A stretch of DNA of 8,779 bases from an uncultured Alphaproteobacteria bacterium (GCA_946481105.1 CAMLMM010000077.1:1-8779), one strand, 5' to 3'. Shown: positions 1-7,701, counted from the first letter of the stretch. The notes: generated by a model from the letters alone, not told the origin. Translations and numbers: made by a program.

Positions 1-141
1 GTGATGTCATCCTTGAAAAATCAGCAAAATATGGCCCTGAGATTAGCTTTTTCGGCAGATTTGGGAAAGAGGAAATTTTGCTTCCCCTACGCTTCGGAAA
101 ATGGTTAATTGCCGCCAGAACCGTGTGGAAGGATAGAAGCC

Positions 142-1494
142 ATGAAAATAGGTGTTGTTGGAACAGGTTATGTCGGACTCGTCTCGGGAACCTGTTTTGC
201 GGAGTTCGGTATTGATGTGATCTGTGTTGATAAGGACGCAGGTAAAATCGCGCGCCTGAAGCAGGGTGAAATCCCGATTTACGAACCCGGCCTTGAAGAC
301 CTGGTGGCAAAGCAGGTCAAGGCGGGCCGTCTGGCGTTCACCACCAGCCTGGCGGAAGCCATGGAAGGAGCCGACGCTATTTTTATCGCCGTAGGAACGC
401 CACCACGCGAAGTGGACGGCCAGGCGGATCTGACTTATGTGTTTGAAGCAGCGGAAGAGATAGCACGTAATCTGAAATCCTATACTGTCATCGTCAACAA
501 ATCGACAGTGCCAGTAGGGACAGCCCACAAGGTGGCCGAAGTTATTCGCAAGGCGAACCCGCAAGCTGAATTTGATGTCGTATCAAACCCGGAATTTTTG
601 CGTGAAGGTGCCGCCATTGAAGATTTTATGCGTCCGGACCGGGTTGTTGTAGGGTCAGACAGTGAACGTGCCACTGAAGTTATGCGGCAGCTTTATCGTC
701 CATTATACATCAACGAAACGCCGATGGTTGTCACAACACCTGAAAGTTCCGAAATCATTAAATATGCAAGCAATGCCTTTCTGGCAATGAAGATTACGTT
801 CATCAATGAAGTCGCCAATTTGTGCGAACAGGCTGGCGCGAATGTGCAGGACGTCGCCCGTGGCATGGGGCTTGATGGCCGTATCGGTAAGAAATTTTTG
901 CATGCCGGACCTGGCTATGGCGGTTCGTGTTTTCCAAAGGATACCTTAGCGTTTGTCCAGATTGGCCGCCAGTATGACGCGCCGCAGACATTGGTCGAGC
1001 AGGTTGTGGATGTAAACAATGCACGCCAGCGGGATATGGCAACGCGCGTTATTGAGGCTTGCGACGGGAATGTTAAAGGCAAAAAAATTGCTGTGCTGGG
1101 TGTGTCCTTCAAACCGAATACCGATGATATCCGTGAAGCGCCTTCATTGGTTATTATTCCTGCCCTTCAGGACGCGGGAGCCAAAGTTGCGGCGTTTGAC
1201 CCGGCGGCCATGGATCACGCGAAGAAGGTGTTGCAAGGTGTTGAGTGGGGTGATGAACCTTATGCCGTCATGAAGGATGCAGATGCGCTGGTTATTGTGA
1301 CGGAATGGAATGAGTTCCGGGCGCTGGATATCGACCGTATCAAATCACTTCTGAAAACCAGGACTATTGTCGATATGCGTAATATCTACAAGCTGCATGA
1401 AATGAAGGAGCATGGCTTCCGCTATGTTTCTATCGGGCGTCCGCAGTTGAATGGGGGCGGGCAATCGGAAGAAAAACTGCGAGCGGTGTCGTAA
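142..1494 (+). CDS. ugd: UDP-glucose 6-dehydrogenase
   Basis: Cytoplasmic NAD-dependent enzyme that oxidises UDP-glucose twice to UDP-glucuronate, a precursor of surface polysaccharides. The 450-residue product has the family's full length and domain order: N-terminal Rossmann fold with GTGYVG at residues 7-12, the VGTPP segment near 84-88, STVPVGT near 121-127, EFLREG at 151-156, the central helix with K217 and N222, the catalytic cysteine C263 in GGSCFPKD, and the C-terminal UDP-binding fold with SFKPNTDDIRE around 322-332. All expected catalytic residues are visible. The ATG at 142 is chosen because MKIGVVGTGYVG is the standard family start and GGAAGGA at 127-133 lies 8 bases upstream; a TTG at 109 would add 11 atypical residues. 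The gene is alone on its strand here and ends directly against pgi. It could be named rkpK or tuaD in other schemes; the enzyme assignment is secure. Confidence 0.97.
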   Translation: MKIGVVGTGYVGLVSGTCFAEFGIDVICVDKDAGKIARLKQGEIPIYEPGLEDLVAKQVKAGRLAFTTSLAEAMEGADAIFIAVGTPPREVDGQADLTYVFEAAEEIARNLKSYTVIVNKSTVPVGTAHKVAEVIRKANPQAEFDVVSNPEFLREGAAIEDFMRPDRVVVGSDSERATEVMRQLYRPLYINETPMVVTTPESSEIIKYASNAFLAMKITFINEVANLCEQAGANVQDVARGMGLDGRIGKKFLHAGPGYGGSCFPKDTLAFVQIGRQYDAPQTLVEQVVDVNNARQRDMATRVIEACDGNVKGKKIAVLGVSFKPNTDDIREAPSLVIIPALQDAGAKVAAFDPAAMDHAKKVLQGVEWGDEPYAVMKDADALVIVTEWNEFRALDIDRIKSLLKTRTIVDMRNIYKLHEMKEHGFRYVSIGRPQLNGGGQSEEKLRAVS

Positions 1495-3054
1495 TCAGTC
1501 GAGCAGAGCTTTTAAAAGCCCTTTGGTCGACCCGTCCAGCGACGGGTCAATTGTTTTTGTCTCAATCATATTGCGAATGGGTTTTGCCAGTTTCTTGCCG
1601 AGTTCGACACCGGGCTGATCAAAGGAATTAATATTCCAGATGATTCCCTGTACGAAAACTTTATGTTCATAGGCGGCGATCAGCATACCTAGAGAAAACG
1701 GGGTCAGTTCCGGCAGGATAATGCTGGTGGTGGGGCGATTGCCGGTAAAGATGCGCGATGGGTCGCCATTGGCTTCTTCCAAAGTCTGGCCGATGGCCAG
1801 AGCCTGGGTCTGCGCCAGGAAATTCGCCATAAGCGATTGATGGCTGGCTGTAAGGTTATGGGATGGTTTTTTGCAAATGATAAAATCAGCCGGTATTGGG
1901 GTGGGGGCCTGATGCACCAGTTGCATGAACGAATGCTGGTTATCCGTGCCCGGTTCGCCAAAAAGCACGGGGCCTGTTTGATAGGTTACCGTTTTGCCAT
2001 CGCGATCAACGGTCTTGCCGTTTGATTCCATATCCATCTGCTGGGTGAATTTTGCCATTTTCGCGAGGCGCGTATCATAAGGCAGTAACATATGGGCTGG
2101 GTAATCGAAGAAATTACGGTACCAGATTCCCAGAACGGCCATCATGACGGGAATGTTTTTTTCCAGCGGTGCCGTTCTGAAATGCATGTCCATTTTATAG
2201 GCGCCATCCAGCAATTCACGGAAACGGTCAAAACCGACGGACAGGGCAATGGAAAGGCCAATCGCCGACCAGAGAGAATAACGCCCGCCGACCCAGTCAC
2301 GGAATTCAAACATGTTTTCCGGCAGAATGCCAAATTTGCCCACTTTTTCCTGATTGGTAGAAAGGGCTGCAAAGTGGTTTACCAGCGCTGACGCTGGTTG
2401 TGTTTGCAGGAACCAGTCCTTTGCAACCTGTGCATTTAACATCGTTTCTTCGGTGGTAAATGTTTTGGAGGCGATAATGAATAAAGTGGTTGCAGGGTTC
2501 AGGGATTTTAGTTTGGGAGCGATATCGGCACCATCCACATTGGATACAAAATGCACACGCGGACCATCGGCATAATCCTGCAATGCATCGACAACAAAGC
2601 GTGGTCCCAGATCGGAACCACCGATACCGATATTGACCACATCTGTAATTTTTTTCTCGGCTCGAAGTTTGTCAGAGAAATTCTTCATCTGGTCGAGAAC
2701 GTCATGGATAAAGGGCATAACATTTTCGCCATCGACACGAATATCGGCATCGCACGGTGCCCGCAAGGCCGTATGCAGTGCAGCCCTGTTCTCAGTATTA
2801 TTAACTTTATCGCCCGTGAACATACGGTCGCGCACCTGTTCAACCTTCATTGCCTGCGCCAGATCGAACAGGTGATTTAGGATATCCTTTGTTACTATAT
2901 GCTTGGAGAAGTCAAACAGGAGACCAGATTCAGCCTGGCTGAAATTCGCAAATCGTGAATGATCCTTCAAAAGATCACGTAACGATAGCTGGGCAGCATT
3001 TCTTTGCAGCGCCGCCAGGGCGGACCATGCAGGCGTGGTAGTCGGGGATGTCAT
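1495..3054 (-). CDS. pgi: Glucose-6-phosphate isomerase
   Basis: Interconverts glucose-6-phosphate and fructose-6-phosphate in the cytoplasm (glycolysis, gluconeogenesis and sugar-nucleotide supply). The 519-residue protein has two SIS folds: the first with NIGIGGSDLGP (141-151) and the phosphate-binding SKTFTTEET (196-204), the second with both family signatures, WVGGRYSLWSAIG (254-266) and NINSFDQPGVELGK (474-487). Catalytic residues are visible: E343 in DMESNGK, H374 in GTDNQHSF and K487. It is somewhat shorter than the E. coli enzyme (549), mainly through a shorter C-terminus, but is complete. The ATG at 3054 has AGGA 10 bases upstream, and that site lies in one arm of an inverted repeat. 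Its stop codon abuts the ugd stop; the next gene upstream on the same strand is the unknown 243-residue protein, 69 bp away, so partial cotranscription is possible. Confidence 0.97.
   Translation of the reverse strand: MTSPTTTPAWSALAALQRNAAQLSLRDLLKDHSRFANFSQAESGLLFDFSKHIVTKDILNHLFDLAQAMKVEQVRDRMFTGDKVNNTENRAALHTALRAPCDADIRVDGENVMPFIHDVLDQMKNFSDKLRAEKKITDVVNIGIGGSDLGPRFVVDALQDYADGPRVHFVSNVDGADIAPKLKSLNPATTLFIIASKTFTTEETMLNAQVAKDWFLQTQPASALVNHFAALSTNQEKVGKFGILPENMFEFRDWVGGRYSLWSAIGLSIALSVGFDRFRELLDGAYKMDMHFRTAPLEKNIPVMMAVLGIWYRNFFDYPAHMLLPYDTRLAKMAKFTQQMDMESNGKTVDRDGKTVTYQTGPVLFGEPGTDNQHSFMQLVHQAPTPIPADFIICKKPSHNLTASHQSLMANFLAQTQALAIGQTLEEANGDPSRIFTGNRPTTSIILPELTPFSLGMLIAAYEHKVFVQGIIWNINSFDQPGVELGKKLAKPIRNMIETKTIDPSLDGSTKGLLKALLD
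1529..1557 (+). terminator. Rho-independent terminator of ugd inside pgi
   Basis: A perfect 8-bp inverted repeat, GACCCGTC (1529-1536) and GACGGGTC (1541-1548), encloses a CAGC tetraloop and is followed on the + strand by AATTGTTTTT. It lies 34 bases after the ugd stop codon. No T-run follows the hairpin on the - strand, so it should act only on ugd transcripts. It is located within the last codons of pgi, where it encodes DPSLDGS (residues 503-509 of that protein). The hairpin is seen directly; terminator activity is inferred, and the U-tract is slightly interrupted. Confidence 0.7.
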
Positions 3055-3061
3055 GGCATCG

Positions 3062-3087
3062 TAATCCTGTGAAAAATATCAGGATTA
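3062..3087 (-). promoter_or_regulatory. Inverted repeat overlapping the pgi ribosome-binding site
   Basis: TAATCCTG (3062-3069) and CAGGATTA (3080-3087) form a perfect 8-bp inverted repeat around a 10-base AT-rich loop, immediately upstream of pgi. In the pgi mRNA the 3' arm contains the AGGA ribosome-binding sequence (3065-3068), 10 bases before the ATG. The hairpin could therefore hide the ribosome-binding site, or the DNA could be an operator for a dimeric repressor. No U-tract follows, so it does not look like a terminator for the upstream gene. A possible TTGAAA -35-like hexamer lies further upstream around 3107-3112, but no convincing -10 partners it. Confidence 0.5.
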
Positions 3088-3123
3088 AGGTATGGGCCAA
3101 TTTCTCCGTGTTTTCAAGAGGGC

Positions 3124-3855
3124 TCAGGCCGGAGCAAACTCGCGGTTTGAAGAATGGGGGCTTTCCAGACCTAGCGATTCTTTGAGACGGGCAGCTAGTT
3201 GACTTGCGTCATTGACTGAAAAAGAGAACACGGCGTCATGCGCCGGGTTGCCACCATCAAAGTGTATTTCAAGCTTATTGTTTTTTCCTGTCAGAATATC
3301 AACAATCTGGGATTTTTGACAGGTGACGGTTTCACCTTTGTCTGTCAGGAATTCAATCCAGTCATGCACATCAGTCTGGTGGGCCAGGCCAGCGCGGAAC
3401 GACTTGATAACGTTAGTGTCCTTTGTCCCCATACCACTTGTTAAAGCGGCAGGGAAGACGCTAAACGTGCCATCCCGTTGCACGGTGACAAAACGTACAG
3501 ATGCAGGGGTTAAATAGGCCTGATAACTTATGCCGCCATTCATAACATCGGAGGTAAAAGGAATATAGGCTGTATTGGATTTTGCCAGTGCGGCGCTTGT
3601 GCTTTTTAAAGTGTCGTCAATTTTTTCTTTCAGACGCGCGGCATAAGCCGCAGGACGTTCGCGATCTTCGGGATATAGCTGATCGCAGATATTCGGGCGG
3701 CCTGGGTAGGACAAAATCAGCTGAGTCAGTGAACCAAATCCCTCGGTCGGATGCGCGACAAAATTCTGTACTATGAAAGAAGACGGTGTAAGTAATCTGT
3801 TGCGTGCTGCGACGTCAAATTCGCTCGTTGGCAGGATAGCGGTTTTTTTACTCAT
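3124..3855 (-). CDS. Hypothetical protein, 243 residues, no recognised domain
   Basis: I do not recognise this protein. It begins MSKKTAILPTSEF and has no signal peptide, no hydrophobic membrane segment and only two cysteines (C57, C179), so a soluble cytoplasmic protein is likely. The middle (about 64-92) is charged and probably helical; residues 94-200 read like alternating beta strands (AYIPF, VRFVTVQRDGTFSVFP, LEIHFDGG); a final helix (about 217-230, ASQLAARLKESLG) precedes a disordered tail. Coding status is supported by an uninterrupted frame filling the gap between rnd and pgi, normal codon use and a promoter with matching spacing. The ATG at 3855 has AAAGGG 12 bases upstream, a rather long spacing. 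It lies 77 bp downstream of rnd and 69 bp upstream of pgi on the same strand, but neither neighbour suggests a function. Confidence 0.8.
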   Translation of the reverse strand: MSKKTAILPTSEFDVAARNRLLTPSSFIVQNFVAHPTEGFGSLTQLILSYPGRPNICDQLYPEDRERPAAYAARLKEKIDDTLKSTSAALAKSNTAYIPFTSDVMNGGISYQAYLTPASVRFVTVQRDGTFSVFPAALTSGMGTKDTNVIKSFRAGLAHQTDVHDWIEFLTDKGETVTCQKSQIVDILTGKNNKLEIHFDGGNPAHDAVFSFSVNDASQLAARLKESLGLESPHSSNREFAPA

Positions 3856-3888
3856 TTTTCTGATACACCCTTTGAAAATCTTTCATGA

Positions 3889-3918
3889 AGTATATCATGT
3901 ATTATGTATATAAATCAA
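3889..3918 (-). promoter_or_regulatory. Sigma-70-type promoter of the hypothetical gene
   Basis: Read on the - strand, TTGATT (3913-3918) is followed after 18 bases by TATACT (3889-3894), matching the vegetative -35 and -10 hexamers at 4/6 and 5/6. The predicted transcript would start near 3882, giving a leader of about 27 bases that includes the AAAGGG at 3868-3873. It lies in the AT-rich gap after rnd, so the 243-residue gene is probably transcribed on its own even if rnd transcripts also read through. Confidence 0.6.
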
Positions 3919-3923
3919 CTGCA

Positions 3924-3935
3924 TAATCCGGATTA
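3924..3935. repeat. 12-bp perfect palindrome at the rnd stop codon
   Basis: TAATCCGGATTA is a perfect palindrome. It spans the rnd stop codon (3933-3935) and sits just upstream of the -35 hexamer of the hypothetical gene's promoter. Its half-site, TAATCC/GGATTA, also forms the arms of the inverted repeat before pgi. The position fits an operator, but the site is short and chance remains possible. Confidence 0.35.
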
Positions 3936-5093
3936 CAGTGAAATTTTACGGATTTTACCGTTTTCCAGCGTCAAGGCCGTTTTTCCACTCAACATATCAT
4001 GGGCTTCCGCCCCGAAAATCTCGTGCCGCCAGCCATGATTAATCGGCAGAGTTTTGTCATCGGGTGCCATGGCAAAATCATCAATATCATCGCTGCTGGC
4101 GACCAGACGGGCAGCGACATCATGTTCGGCGCATTGAAGACGAAGCAGCATCTTGAACATTTCCACTGTTGGAATAAGGCGAGGGTTTAAGGGGGCCTTT
4201 ATTTCCGGACGTGGGCATTCAGCCTCAGGTACGTTCATTCCCGCTGCAATAACCTCCAGCACACGCTTGCCGAATTTACCACGGGCCATGTCGGAGGATA
4301 TTCCTCGAATACGTGCCAGTTCATCTTCACTGGCCGGTTTCTGATATGTCAGATCAAGAAGAGTTTCGTCTTTCAGGATGCGCCCACGCGGAATGTCTTT
4401 GCGTTGCGCCTCTTCTTCACGCCATGCCGCCAATTCACGAAGAACGGCTAAGTCGCGTGGTTTAGGGGAACGAAGTTTCAGGCGACGCCAGGCCTCACGC
4501 GGCGGGAAGTTATAAAGCTTGGTATCCAGCAGCCCCAGCATTTCCTCAGCCACCCAATGACCGCGGGTTTTCTTGTCAATTTTCTGGCGCAAGTGTTCAT
4601 AAATATCGACCAGATGGATAACATCACCTAGGGCGTAGTTAAGTTGTTTTGCACTCAAGGGTCGGTGCGTCCAGTCGGTGAACTGACTCGATTTATCGAC
4701 TTTTTCCTTGCAGATATCGGTGACGAGGGCTTCGTAACCGACCTGGTCGCCGTAACCACATACCATCGCCGCGATCTGGGTATCATAAAGCGGCATGGGG
4801 AGAAGTCCGGATAATTGATAGATAATTTCTAAATCCTGCCGTGCGGCATGGAACACTTTTAAAATATCCGGATTGGCCATTAATTCCCACAGCGGGGCCA
4901 AGTCCAGTTCTTCTTCCTTTGCCAGCACATCAATGGCATGGGCTTTTTTATCAGGGCCGGAAATCTGAAGAAGGCAGAGTTTCGCGTAATATGTTTTTTC
5001 GCGCATGAATTCCGTATCTACCGTGATGAAGGGGCAGGTAGACAAATTCTTGCATAAATCGCGCAAGGCGGCGTTGGTGGTAATTAAAGTCAT
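3933..5093 (-). CDS. rnd: Ribonuclease D
   Basis: DEDD-family 3'-5' exoribonuclease that trims tRNA and other small RNA 3' ends in the cytoplasm with two metal ions. The 386-residue length is typical. The N-terminal exonuclease domain (about 1-170) shows all three motifs: Exo I VDTEF with D26 and E28, Exo II HAARQDLEI with D87, and Exo III YALGDVIHLVD with Y153 and D157 (the DEDDy form). A helical HRDC domain follows (about 208-288: DLAVLRELAAWREEEA... through GKRVLEVIAAG), then the usual C-terminal region. The ATG at 5093 begins MTLITTNAAL, as expected for the family, though no strong ribosome-binding sequence precedes it. It is transcribed divergently from aspS across a short shared region. 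Confidence 0.95.
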   Translation of the reverse strand: MTLITTNAALRDLCKNLSTCPFITVDTEFMREKTYYAKLCLLQISGPDKKAHAIDVLAKEEELDLAPLWELMANPDILKVFHAARQDLEIIYQLSGLLPMPLYDTQIAAMVCGYGDQVGYEALVTDICKEKVDKSSQFTDWTHRPLSAKQLNYALGDVIHLVDIYEHLRQKIDKKTRGHWVAEEMLGLLDTKLYNFPPREAWRRLKLRSPKPRDLAVLRELAAWREEEAQRKDIPRGRILKDETLLDLTYQKPASEDELARIRGISSDMARGKFGKRVLEVIAAGMNVPEAECPRPEIKAPLNPRLIPTVEMFKMLLRLQCAEHDVAARLVASSDDIDDFAMAPDDKTLPINHGWRHEIFGAEAHDMLSGKTALTLENGKIRKISL

Positions 5094-5154
5094 AAAAGTC
5101 TGGCTTATTCAGTAGTTGCAGGGCCTAAAATATTCAAAATCGGCATAAAATCAC

Positions 5155-5183
5155 TTTTTTCCGCATTATACCCCTGTTATAAC
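5155..5183 (+). promoter_or_regulatory. Extended -10 promoter of aspS
   Basis: TGTTATAAC (5175-5183) matches the extended -10 pattern TGnTATAAT in 8 of 9 positions. The -35 region 17 bases upstream (TTTTTT, 5155-5160) is poor, as is common with extended -10 promoters. The transcript would start near 5190, giving a leader of about 26 bases to the chosen aspS start. GTTATAAC is itself an 8-bp palindrome, so the same core could be read in either direction. Confidence 0.45.
5165..5170 (-). promoter_or_regulatory. Possible -10 element for rnd
   Basis: Read on the - strand this is a perfect TATAAT, about 72 bases upstream of the rnd start. No good -35 hexamer lies at the expected distance (AAATAT at 5188-5193), so the call is weak. 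It sits back to back with the aspS -10 element, only 7 bases away. Confidence 0.35.
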
Positions 5184-5215
5184 ACGATATTTACAAAACC
5201 AATATGAGATTATAC

Positions 5216-7024
5216 ATGCACGCTTATCGCACCCACAATTGCGGCGCCCTGCGCCTGACCGACGAAGGTCAAACCGTTAAACTGTCCGGCTGGATTCACC
5301 GTATCCGCGACCATGGCGGGGTGCTGTTTATCGATTTGCGCGATACCTATGGCGTGACGCAATGTGTGGTCGATCAGGACAGCCCGATTCTGGCCGAAGC
5401 CAATAAATGGCGCGTGGAATCGGTCGTGACCGTTTCCGGTAAGGTTAAAGGCCGCCCGGAAGCTACGCGTAACAGCAAACTGCCGACCGGTGACATTGAG
5501 ATGTATATCAGCGAAGCGACACTGCAGTCCGCGGCTGAGATTGTCCCATTCCAGGTCGCAGACCCGGACCATGCCGGTGAAGACCTGCGTTTGAAATACC
5601 GTTACCTCGACCTGCGCCGTGAGGGTATGCATAACCGTGTCCGTCTGCGTAATAATATCATTGCCGCGCTGCGCCGCCGTATGTGGGATAAAGGTTTCCA
5701 GGAATTCAACACGCCTATTCTCACTGCATCATCACCGGAAGGGGCGCGTGACTATCTGGTGCCGTCGCGCCTGCATCCGGGCAAGTTCTATGCCTTGCCG
5801 CAGGCTCCGCAGCAGTTCAAGCAATTGCTGATGGTATCGGGTTTTGACCGCTACTTCCAGATTGCCCCATGCTTCCGTGACGAAGATGGCCGCGCCGACC
5901 GTCTGGCAGAATTCTATCAGCTTGACGTCGAAATGTCCTTTGTCACGCAGGAAGACGTATTCGCCACGATGCAGGATGTCGTCGGCGGTATGTTTGAGGA
6001 GTTTTCGGGCTGGTCCGGTACCAAGCACAGCGTCACTCCGGCCCCGTGGCCGCGTCTGACATGGGATGAGGCGATGATGAAATACGGGTCCGACAAGCCG
6101 GACCTGCGTAACCCGCTGTTCATTCAGGATGTCACTGCCATCTTCCAGCGTGACGATGTAACGTTCAATGCGTTTAAGTCCGTCATCGAGAAGGGCGGTG
6201 TCGTCCGCGCCATCGTCGCGCCGAATGTCGGTCATCATCCGCGGAGCTTCTTTGACAAGCTCAATGACTGGGCACGCGGCGAAGGTGCCCCGGGTCTGGG
6301 TTACATTCTGAAGGAAGCCGGTGAAGGGAAAGGCCCGATTGCGAAGTTTGTCCCGGCTGCCGCGCAGGCCGAGTTGTTCAGCCAGACCGGCATGAATGAT
6401 GGCGATGCGATCTTTTTTGTGTGCGACAAACCAGCCAATGCCGCCAAGATGGCCGGTAAAGCCCGCGATAAGATCTGCGATGATATGGGCGTCCGTGAAA
6501 CCAACACCTTCAAGTTCTGCTGGGTTGTCGACTTCCCATTCTATGAGATGAACGAGAAGACTGGCGCGATTGACTTCGCCCATAACCCGTTCTCAATGAT
6601 GCAGGGCGGGCTTGAGGCACTGAACAGCCAAGATCCACTGACCCTGAAAGCGTATCAGTATGACGCCGTGTGCAACGGGTTCGAGATCTGTTCCGGGGCC
6701 ATTCGTAACCACCGTCAGGATATCATGGAGAAGGCGTTTGCCATTGCCGGGTATCCACGCGAGATTCTGGAGAAGAAGTTCGGCGGGATGCTCAATGCGT
6801 TCCAGTACGGCGCACCACCGCACGGCGGCTGCGCGTTCGGGATCGACCGTCTAGTCATGATCCTGGCGAACGAGCCAAACCTGCGCGAAGTCTATGCGTT
6901 CGTGATGAACGGCGCGTATGAAGACCAGATGATGGGATCTCCGTCCGAGCCAACGCCGGAACAGCTCCGTGACCTGCATATTAAGGTGGTAGAGCCAAAG
7001 GCGAAGATACAGGCGGCTGGCTAG
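5216..7024 (+). CDS. aspS: Aspartyl-tRNA synthetase (bacterial type)
   Basis: Class II synthetase that charges tRNA with aspartate in the cytoplasm. The 602-residue protein has the full bacterial layout: N-terminal OB-fold anticodon-binding domain (about 1-105, SGWIHRIRDHGG and FIDLRD), catalytic motif 1 region (FQEFNTPILTASSPEGARDYLVPSR from 161), motif 2 (FRDEDGRADR, 220-229, with R221), YGSDKPD (290-296), the GAD insertion domain (about 300-420) and motif 3 (CAFGIDRLVMIL, R545). The ATG at 5216 is preferred over that at 5204 because MHAYRTHNCG is the usual alphaproteobacterial start and a weak TGAGA lies just upstream, whereas nothing suitable precedes 5204. Residue H33 in RDHGG is histidine, where E. 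coli has leucine; histidine here is associated with non-discriminating enzymes that also charge tRNA-Asn. Codon use looks more biased than in the neighbours, consistent with high expression. Confidence 0.97.
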   Translation: MHAYRTHNCGALRLTDEGQTVKLSGWIHRIRDHGGVLFIDLRDTYGVTQCVVDQDSPILAEANKWRVESVVTVSGKVKGRPEATRNSKLPTGDIEMYISEATLQSAAEIVPFQVADPDHAGEDLRLKYRYLDLRREGMHNRVRLRNNIIAALRRRMWDKGFQEFNTPILTASSPEGARDYLVPSRLHPGKFYALPQAPQQFKQLLMVSGFDRYFQIAPCFRDEDGRADRLAEFYQLDVEMSFVTQEDVFATMQDVVGGMFEEFSGWSGTKHSVTPAPWPRLTWDEAMMKYGSDKPDLRNPLFIQDVTAIFQRDDVTFNAFKSVIEKGGVVRAIVAPNVGHHPRSFFDKLNDWARGEGAPGLGYILKEAGEGKGPIAKFVPAAAQAELFSQTGMNDGDAIFFVCDKPANAAKMAGKARDKICDDMGVRETNTFKFCWVVDFPFYEMNEKTGAIDFAHNPFSMMQGGLEALNSQDPLTLKAYQYDAVCNGFEICSGAIRNHRQDIMEKAFAIAGYPREILEKKFGGMLNAFQYGAPPHGGCAFGIDRLVMILANEPNLREVYAFVMNGAYEDQMMGSPSEPTPEQLRDLHIKVVEPKAKIQAAG

Positions 7025-7030
7025 TTAACT

Positions 7031-7672
7031 TCAAACAGCGTGCGTTTCGGCGCTAAATCCGTCGGCTATAAGCGTGGCTGGTTTACTGTCGGCAGATAAG
7101 GCCTGTTTTCGCGCCTGTTTCTGCATGCGCATTTTTTCGTCAGCAGCGCGCAGATTGTCCAGCGGGCTGATGTTCAGGTCATAGGCGAACACGCCAATAC
7201 TGCCGCGAATGGGCACCATCTGCCCGTGTGCGTCGATTTCCAACCCGCCGTCGAGCATGAGGGACAGGCGCTGTACTACTGTGTCATTGGCGGTGTCCGG
7301 TGTGGCACCAATCAGGATAATGACGAACTCATCCCCACCCTTGCGGATGGCGATATCTTCGGTCCGGATGTTCTTGCGGATGGTGGTGCCCAGAAGGCGC
7401 AAAGCATCGTCGCCCACGTCGTCGCCATAACGTTTGTTGAGCTTGCCGAAATCGTCCAGGTCGATAAAGAGTAGAGTAACCTCGCCACTATAGGCCGGGT
7501 TGCGGCGTTCGTTAATGCGTGAACTAACTTCGTTGAGCATGCGCCGGTTATGCAAGCCGGTAAGGTCATCCGTGGTGGCCACAACTTCCCAGTACTCTGC
7601 CGCTTTTTTTGCCTCGACCAGTTCATGGCGAAGGGTTGTTATAATGCGGTGCGAAACATCTGCCGTTGACAT
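7031..7672 (-). CDS. Single-domain GGDEF diguanylate cyclase (downstream paralogue)
   Basis: Predicted diguanylate cyclase making cyclic di-GMP from two GTP. The 213-residue protein has no membrane segment and no recognisable sensor: a short N-terminal helix (about 8-33, probably coiled-coil) leads straight into the GGDEF domain at TTDDLTGLHNRR (33-44). Visible motifs are the metal-binding FIDLDDF (69-75), intact GGDEF (112-116) and an RTED inhibitory site (103-106) exactly five residues before it, the spacing of a product-inhibited cyclase. Unusual features shared with its neighbour are FGxxNK where FKxxND is usual, and ADEKMRMQKQARK (177-189) where ADxALYxAKxxGRN is usual. The ATG at 7672 has GGGGGA five bases upstream. 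It ends 6 bp from the end of aspS, tail to tail, and lies 98 bp downstream of the second GGDEF gene. Activity is inferred from the motifs. Confidence 0.9.
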   Translation of the reverse strand: MSTADVSHRIITTLRHELVEAKKAAEYWEVVATTDDLTGLHNRRMLNEVSSRINERRNPAYSGEVTLLFIDLDDFGKLNKRYGDDVGDDALRLLGTTIRKNIRTEDIAIRKGGDEFVIILIGATPDTANDTVVQRLSLMLDGGLEIDAHGQMVPIRGSIGVFAYDLNISPLDNLRAADEKMRMQKQARKQALSADSKPATLIADGFSAETHAV

Positions 7673-7701
7673 GCTTATCCCCCAAATCCCGCTTCTTTTT
7701 C

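Noticed and set aside
3..215. Open + strand frame from the window edge that could be the tail of an upstream gene.
   Set aside because: It would overlap the start of ugd by about 74 bases and uses rare AGA and CTA codons. A second frame (1-108) is also open, so openness here is not informative.
43..564. 173-codon antisense frame over the start of ugd.
   Set aside because: It is opposite a certain gene, has no plausible ribosome-binding context or recognisable product, and reads like a shadow frame.
5732..6583. 283-codon open frame antisense to aspS.
   Set aside because: It lies wholly inside the well-conserved aspS coding sequence, matches no family I know, and is the kind of shadow expected from codon-biased GC-rich genes.
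7021..7110. Possible terminator between the convergent aspS and GGDEF genes.
   Set aside because: AGTTAACT (7023-7030) is a palindrome but too short and AT-rich, and no stable GC hairpin with a T-run is seen on either strand.
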